Assembly (NCBI GenBank): GCA_021234155.1
Contig: JAJEKV010000468.1
Location: forward strand, 1 to 64,000
DNA length: 64,000 nt
From: Isoetes taiwanensis
Taxonomy: Eukaryota; Streptophyta; Lycopodiopsida; Isoetales; Isoetaceae
Reading direction: 5' to 3'
Positions 57,571 to 64,000 of this stretch are shown here, piece after piece; positions within the stretch are counted from its first letter, which is position 1, and every line of letters begins with the position of its first letter. The notes under the pieces are model-generated. The model was not told where the DNA came from. It did not search any database and was given only the letters and a program-made list of their open reading frames with translations. The position numbers and the translations under genes were made by a program.

Positions 57571-60500
57571 GATAGAATAGAATAGAATAGAATATGATTT
57601 TATAGATCCCACGGAGACCAACCGGCCTATGGGACCCAAGTACAAAGAGAGAAGCGGCAGTATTACTACCGGGATTAAAAACCCCGCCCGAAGGGTTTTG
57701 GGAAAAACCTTAGTAGCAATAAAGGATCTTTGACATCCGCCACGATTATATACATAATCACAAATACCGGTGAGGTTAATGTCGGACGGGGGGCATAAGC
57801 GAAGTCCGCGTATCCATTACCTCCACGGAGGTGCACGATCCCAACAAGCCTACGAGAGGCCGTGCTCATTAGCTCATGCAAGGCCCGATGGGGCACAACT
57901 AGCAGAAGCATACCGAGCCCGGATATGCTCGTGCCGACAAAGCACGGAGGGCGTGACTTTCATCCTCAATGGCTGTTGGCGGCGTGGCCGGACTCTGTCC
58001 TCCGCGGCTCGAATCCATCTCCTGCCTCAATGCGGAGGTGATGTGCACTGTGCGAATGGAAGCAATCACCTGGCGGCTTTTTCATGGGTAGATGGGGTGC
58101 GGTAGTGGTGTGGGCCCCTCGTGAGCATGGGATTAACCCGCCGTCGATAATTTGCCACCTTGACATGTGACCGGGGCCTCTGCATCCCAAAGCTTGGCCA
58201 TGAAGCAAGCATCCAGAAATCGCTTCAAAGGCAGAGTTCCTTCGGTGTATGCACGGTCCACATCGTATTGCCTGCACATTCCATAGCGAGAACCTTTGGG
58301 CTTGCTTGTCTTTCCAAAGGGCTTTGAGTATTGCAAGGGCCCATCGCCATGCGCCAAAGCAAGGTTGGGCAGTAGGGCTTCATCCATAGCCCCCACCTTC
58401 TGCGGAAGTAAATAATGTGACGTTCAGTAGCGACCCTCTCAGAATGGAAGGAAGCTTTGTCTCCGGAGCAAGATCGATATGGGACCGTGGATTTCACTCC
58501 CGGTGCGGGCCAAGAAGGCCTTCATTACTGCTCTAGATCGTTCAAGTGGTGAGGGATATCACCGGCCCCACATACGCCCCATAGAGGAGGACGGTTCAAC
58601 CAAGGCCCCGAACAAGTGTGCCTGGTGACCCCATGCATCTGACTCCGCCTTGTGATTTGTTGTTTTGCATTGCATCTGAGGGCTTTCCGACTGCGCAGTG
58701 ACCCGTAGTAACGATGGATGCATCCCGGTGTGTGGTAGTAGAAAACTCAATGCCCAAATACTTATAAGATCTGAGCCACCTCCACTACACCTTACGGTAA
58801 GTGAATGAGGGAAGGCGTGGGTGCCGGATGATGGGACCCGGCCAGCACCCTTGTCTTGGCCAAGTTAACTCTCATGTCGATAAATTGGCGAAAGTGTCCA
58901 AAGCATCCGGTGGCGTTGCATGTCCTTCGGGGGTATATGCGGCAGGTCAACATCATCGGCATATATGAGTTGCGGATTATGTGGTGCATCAATCGGCGCC
59001 TCCCGTGCTGACTAGCCATTCTTCTAGCTGGTCAATGTACAAGCGAAGGCGTCGGTGATAGAGGGGCAGCCTGGCGCACCCCAATGCTACTAACAACGGG
59101 CTCCCGGCGGTGTGAAGGCAGCCGGAGCAAGCCTCAGTATGAATACGTATATAGCATTACGCAAGTCGACGGGGTCCCTAAGCGTCTCAATCTATCCCAC
59201 AACTTATCCGAGGCAGCGTGTCAAAAGCCTTTGCGAAATCCACAAAGCAACAAAGATGCAGTTTCTCAAGGTCGATTAGGCTATCCTCTATGAGTGTTCG
59301 CAGAGTGAAGATATGGTCAATAGTAGAATCGGGGCGGAAGCCACTACTGGAGAGCCCGCACTTCTCCATCCCCGCTGCCCAAAGTGTCAATCGCCGCTCA
59401 AGAATCGCAAGCAACTTGGCAAAGACGAGAATTGACCATAATGGTGCGATAGTTGGTCTTCGTGGGGTCCCCTGCTTTGTATATGGGCACAACTCTACTA
59501 GTAGTCCAAGGCGGGGGAAGCCTTCTTGCAATGCCCCTGTTGAAGAGTCTTTGGAGAACCCGGCACCATTGGGGGCCCGCCCACTTGAGAAGCTCGCCGC
59601 ATACCATCCAAATCTAACGCCTTCGGATTAGCTTAGGCGTTGCGGGCCCATTATGACATCCCTTCCGGTAATGACCCGATTGCTAGGTCTGTGGCGAATA
59701 CCGGTGCGGCTTCCCATTGGGTCATACAATTTCGCCGCAAGTATCTCACCCATTGTTCGGGGTAATATTTCACGTGGAACGTGCGGGCTTACTCAAGACC
59801 TTTCTCGAAGGCCCTAGGGTGGCGGTCTAGAAGACCAAACATCATTCTTTGGTGCTCTGCAAGGTACCGGCTTTCTTGGTCTTGAGGAAGGAGGCCCGGT
59901 GTGAGGGGACTGCTGAGGCGAATGGTGGGGTCCGACACTTGGCGGAGCCATCGTTTCAGACTCGACATTCGATCATCGAACCGATGATTGCGAGGGAAGG
60001 TGATTGCAGCCCCCGTGGATCGTCGGCGGCCTCTCCCAAAGCATCTGTCCTGTCCCCTACCCTCGGAAGAGGCTGGTTCGGTGGGCCGTCTGTTTGTTGA
60101 AGTGTGGGGAGTTGCGGCCTCCCGGCAGCTCATGCTCAAGCATCCCTCGCATAGACCGCCGCCGCGATCATAGTCCGGGGCGTAGCAGGTGGTACATGGG
60201 GTATTGGGGCAATGGGTGCTCGGTTGGCTGCCAATCTATCTGCAAGAAGGGGTGATGGTCGGAGTCTACTTCCTCGTCCGGCCACCTGTCCCGATCTTTG
60301 AAAGCAGTGATCAAGTGTAGGCATTGCTCGTGCGCTGCACGTAATCCACCACCACCGGTGCCGCCCACGGTTCTCGTCTGCCACAAATTGAAGCGGTGGG
60401 AGGGGACCGCCACATGCCGACCCATTGCAAATGACTAGGTCAAAGATCGCCAAAGAACAAAGCATCACGGCCATACAGGTGTAACCCGGTCACGTCATCG

Positions 60501-61060
60501 GCGCCCTTGGCCAAACCGTCTCTGCGGGGTCCATTTTGCAACACATCCTCGGCTAGAGGTGCGAATTTTGGGATCCGCTCTATCCCCGCGGCGCGTGAAG
60601 TCTCAAGCAACATGACCTTGCCCAATTGTTCATGCATCTTGGCGTATGTCATCATATAGATCGACATAGGGCTCCTCGCCTGGGCCCACATCAAGCGCGT
60701 GTGGTAAAAGTTGCTCTCGGCATGTGGGAAGTAGCAAGCCGCCACAAAGAGAGGGTGCCATCATTTGATGCACGCTTTTCGCACCCACAGTATCTGTTGT
60801 GCACTGTCCCGCCTTGCCGGGGAGACCGATTGGGCCAAGGTCGTTCCGGTAGTAACACGCAATTCCTCCGTGTCCTCGTTCCCGGTGCACTCATTGAAGA
60901 CGGGAATAGTATTTGGTATCTGGCAAATCGGTAGCTTTTTGTGACCCGGCATGTTCCCATGTTTCCATGAGGAAGATAAGGTCCATGTCCATGGCGACGG
61001 AATTGAGACTGTCCCCCTTCTGCCATGGAAAGCCACGGCAATTCCAGGATACCACGCTGA
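57571..61060 (-). mobile_element. LINE with endonuclease and RT, pentanucleotide tail
   Basis: A minus-strand non-LTR retrotransposon. The 5' part (60.1-61.06 kb) is an AP-type endonuclease: SWNCRGFPWQKGDS and MDLIFLMETWEH near 60960-61050, HRERGHGGIACYYRND, and the SDHHPF motif near 60265. RT follows, with GFRPDSTIDHIFTLRTLIE and CCFVDFAKAFDTLP near 59230-59330 and LIYADDVDL near 58960. Many frame changes interrupt it. The 3' end (57571-57597) is a run of agaat units on the plus strand, so the element's own tail is (ATTCT)n rather than poly(A). No ORF1 was found upstream. Confidence 0.85.
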
Positions 61061-62454
61061 GGCACGATCCCTATTTAGTGGCATGCATCGCCACTTCAGG
61101 TCCGGTGGTAGTGGTGGTCCCAGGGGGAGCGGATGGCCATAGGGATGGTAGTGCAAGGATTCCATCTCCTTTGCATTGCTGATTGATCTGGACACAGGCA
61201 TGCTTCCAGATGGTAGTATGAAGAACAGGCCGGCAACAAAAGTGTATGCATACACCATACAATGGCGACATTTGTAAGGTAAGGTATTCTCATTTATTAT
61301 ATTGTTTTAAAGTTTTGGTGGACCATATGATTTCTCCAAGCAAATTTTAGGACACAGAAATGTAACAATAAATTTGTTAATTTTGTAGTTCAAGTTAGCC
61401 TAAAATGCTACTTCCTACATCTGTGATGGTGACGGATAGCAAATACAATCAGAATGGCCATCTCTCTAACTTGAGCCTGCGTATTTCTTTGATAATAGGT
61501 CATGCCCCCTTTGCACTAGACATTGATAATACCACAGATCATTGGTTGGGGCTAGCTAAACTTAAGATACATTCATGGTTAAATGCCCATTTATTCTCTA
61601 AGCATCAATCTCTTGTCGAGCTTTGGTTAACTATTCTAAAAAGCCAGGTTGTAAGAATGTAAATTTTGTGAAGGCTTTTATGATCAGATCAAGAAGTTCA
61701 GAGAGAGGGCTGCTTGTCTTCCAGTCTTCCAGATGACTATATTGTATGTCTAGTGGGTGACATGTTTACTGAAGAAGGCCGTCCTACATGTTTGACAATG
61801 GTTAAATTAACTAGGGACTATGGATGAGACTAGTGCAAGTTATTCTACGTGGGCATGCTGGGGCCGAGCTTGGACTCTAGAGAAGAATATGCATGGGAAC
61901 AGATTGAACAGATATTTATATTTAAGTGGTTGTATCTTATTTTTGCAAACACTAAGGCAGCTTGTCTTCATGCCCATTTCAATAATTCATGATGGCTGGT
62001 CAAGTTCGACAAGGAGGAACAAGAGAGCCCAAGCAATGCAATGATTATTCTCTAAAGCTAAACATCTATTGCTTCTTAGATTTTTACTCCGGCTCTTCTT
62101 GCTACGAGTATGTAACTTCCATTCTTTGATACTAAGGAAAAATATACTCCCTAAGCAGAGTTTTACTCCGACTCTTAGAAAAAATTCGGTTCTTAGCTAG
62201 TTGGTTTAGAATTAGAAGCATATGTAGCTAAGTTCAAAGTTAAGGAATATGGAGCTTATGCTGGCTACAAAAAACTTAATTGTTGATGGCAAGGTTCCAG
62301 CAAGAAAAATTACAGGCCATATCTATTGAGCAACATTTAGACACTTTGTGTTATGAGCTATGTAAGTTCCTGGATATCTGCTTACCCTGCTGCAATAAAA
62401 AAATGGAATTAGATATGTTTGTTATGATTGAACAAACAAAAAACATGAAAACAT
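61061..62454. other. No gene recognised
   Basis: Mixed sequence with short open frames only; the longest (61405-61662) shows no family motif. Confidence 0.45.
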
Positions 62455-62620
62455 AGGGCCACCGAAGGGCAACCCTTCGTGCGCAGCACCTTGTTTTTTT
62501 TTGAAGAACGACAATTTATTATCAAGGAAAATCAAGATACATACAAGAGAGAATGGGTAACATTCTTGTGTGTGGAATGTTGACATTGGCATTTTATCTT
62601 CAACCATCAATTCTTTCAAT
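62455..62620 (-). repeat. Partial repeat R next to a LINE-like 3' end
   Basis: The plus strand reads gaagggcaacccttc (hairpin), then gtgcgcagcacc and ttg, matching the first part of repeat R at 43738. It is followed by a run of T and gaagaacgacaatttattat. Read on the minus strand, ataataaattgtcgttcttc plus poly(A) resembles the 3' end of a plant LINE. Confidence 0.5.
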
Positions 62621-64000
62621 CTATCTTATATAATACAAGAAATTTATCGCGGCGGCCCTTCTCCACCGAATATTGTTAAGTTGAAACAGTGTCGATTCTA
62701 GACATGTGAAAGTTAAAGTAATTGCATTGCTCATGCCTATGCTTGGGAAATTTCAAATTTGAGCCTTCATATGTGGTAGGATAACCAAAGACAAAAATAT
62801 GAAACATTCTTTTCCACTTTTGAAACTGTCCCAAAATCTAAATCCATAACTAATAATCCCAAACAGTTTTTATGCATTTCTATATAACCATGATGCAAGT
62901 TATAGTATGCCCTAGCATAGTGAGAAATTGTGTAATGTGTTGACCTGGGGCATAATTGTGAATTGGATGCCAACTCCGGTGGTCTTAATGCATTGATCTA
63001 AGAAGTCGTAATTGGTAGCTTGCCCTTGTAAGGATGCTTGGATGTCTCAGGTGCCCTATAGCATATGGGTTTAAATTTGGAGAGCAGGCCAAGGATTTAA
63101 GAACCTATGCCCCTAAATCAAGGATCTGGCCTTCAGCTCTATCACAGGAGGAAGTGGGAAGAGCAAATATTTGTTCTTGCAATTTAGATGGAATCCAATT
63201 CACACTAAGCTTACCATTCTCCAGATAAATGATTTACTCAAAATGTTGAGTGTCACTCTTGTTAAAATCATGCCATATTCTACATCATTGACAGGTGGAA
63301 TAATATGAAAAACACGTGGGTAAACACCTGAAAAGGAAACTGATGATAAAAGGGGACGGATTGTGCTGTGTGAGCGGACGAGACAGTGGATGTCGAAGAC
63401 AACAAAGGTGAAGATTGCATCAGAGGAAACGATCAAAGAGCAGGGAGATGATTCGGCGAAGGAAGCAGACATAGAGAGTGGAGTTGCTGCTGAAACCTGC
63501 AAGTGTCATTGAATCATGTGGTCGAACAAAATAAAGAAAAGGGTTTTCAGTTTTTGAACACAGGTGGTATTGCCAAGGCCCGGATCTGTCTGTCGTGAGC
63601 CGGATTTGCTTAGGAAGAGCTGTAGGAGTCCTCCATATTGAATTTCAATCTGTCACAGGTGTTGGAGCTGGTGTACGATGCAGTTACAGGGTGTCGGCAG
63701 TTTCGCTTTGATCCAAGCTAGATCCAACTAAATATTTGCTAAATCCAAGTCGAATCCACTTCAAAATACCGCTGTCAATTCTGAAAGACAATATCTTTTG
63801 CTTGAATTAAGTAGAAGATATGAGATCTTGCGAAATCACTCCCAAAAAGAGAAATCGTGAAGGAAACAGGGCTTTCAAATCCTGGCAGTGGCATGGCGTG
63901 TAAATCTTCTGCAATAAATGAGTCCATCGGCTTCTTTTGATGCCTAAAGGTCGACGTCACAAAATCCTCTATAATAAATGATATGTCGACGTCACGAAAT
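62621..64000. other. No gene recognised
   Basis: Short frames only. The phrase ctataataaatga(ta/gt)...tcgacgtcac(a/g)aaat is repeated near 63913-63961 and 63970-64000, suggesting a short tandem repeat that runs out of the window. Confidence 0.4.

Overview
The window looks like transposon-dense intergenic DNA of a land plant with a large genome. The evidence is a plant-type extensin gene, Ty1/copia and Ty3/gypsy chromovirus elements with tRNA-iMet-type primer sites, plant-style LINEs, and fragments of plant ER Ca2+-ATPase, class I histone deacetylase and Moco-sulfurase-like genes. I cannot name the species; a fern, lycophyte or gymnosperm would fit, but that is only inference.

Layout. 1-8.25 kb and about 11.3-21.1 kb are two copies of a segment repeated in direct orientation with a period of about 12.14 kb. 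Each copy is a long purine-rich, apparently non-coding tract followed by a minus-strand copia element. Copy A is truncated. Copy B holds a complete element with two LTRs, 5-bp target duplications, PPT and PBS (16344-21113), broken by two frameshifts. Between the copies (8.25-11.3 kb) lie an unknown ORF and two LINE relics. The plus-strand LINE appears to resume at 23.1 kb, so the intervening 12.7 kb sits inside it. 21.1-22.7 kb holds a pyruvate dehydrogenase E1-alpha fragment and a cluster of GC-rich palindromes. 24.2-25.7 kb is an old copia relic. 25860-32036 is a decayed chromodomain-bearing gypsy element with clear LTRs and a 5-bp target duplication.

The only gene that looks intact is an extensin-like cell-wall protein at 34.5-35.1 kb, with a TATA box and a Tourist-like MITE about 0.6 kb upstream. 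36-40 kb holds little that I recognise. 40.1-43.6 kb is a 1750-bp tandem duplication that looks like an LTR plus leader repeated twice.

44.6-57.3 kb is the most unusual part. Fragments of at least five unrelated host genes are packed together, some with introns and splice sites kept: a Ste20-like kinase exon, three histone deacetylase segments, an ER-type Ca2+-ATPase, a Moco-sulfurase-like gene and a coiled-coil gene. The Ca2+-ATPase coding sequence is interrupted by a 3.6-kb terminal-inverted-repeat transposon with a BED-finger ORF. 57.6-61.1 kb is a minus-strand LINE with endonuclease and reverse transcriptase domains and a pentanucleotide tail. The last 3 kb shows only a short dispersed repeat and a possible LINE 3' end.

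Apart from the extensin, nothing here forms a working pathway. Many disruptions sit at CAG/CTG sites, so part of the decay may be assembly error rather than biology (see findings).
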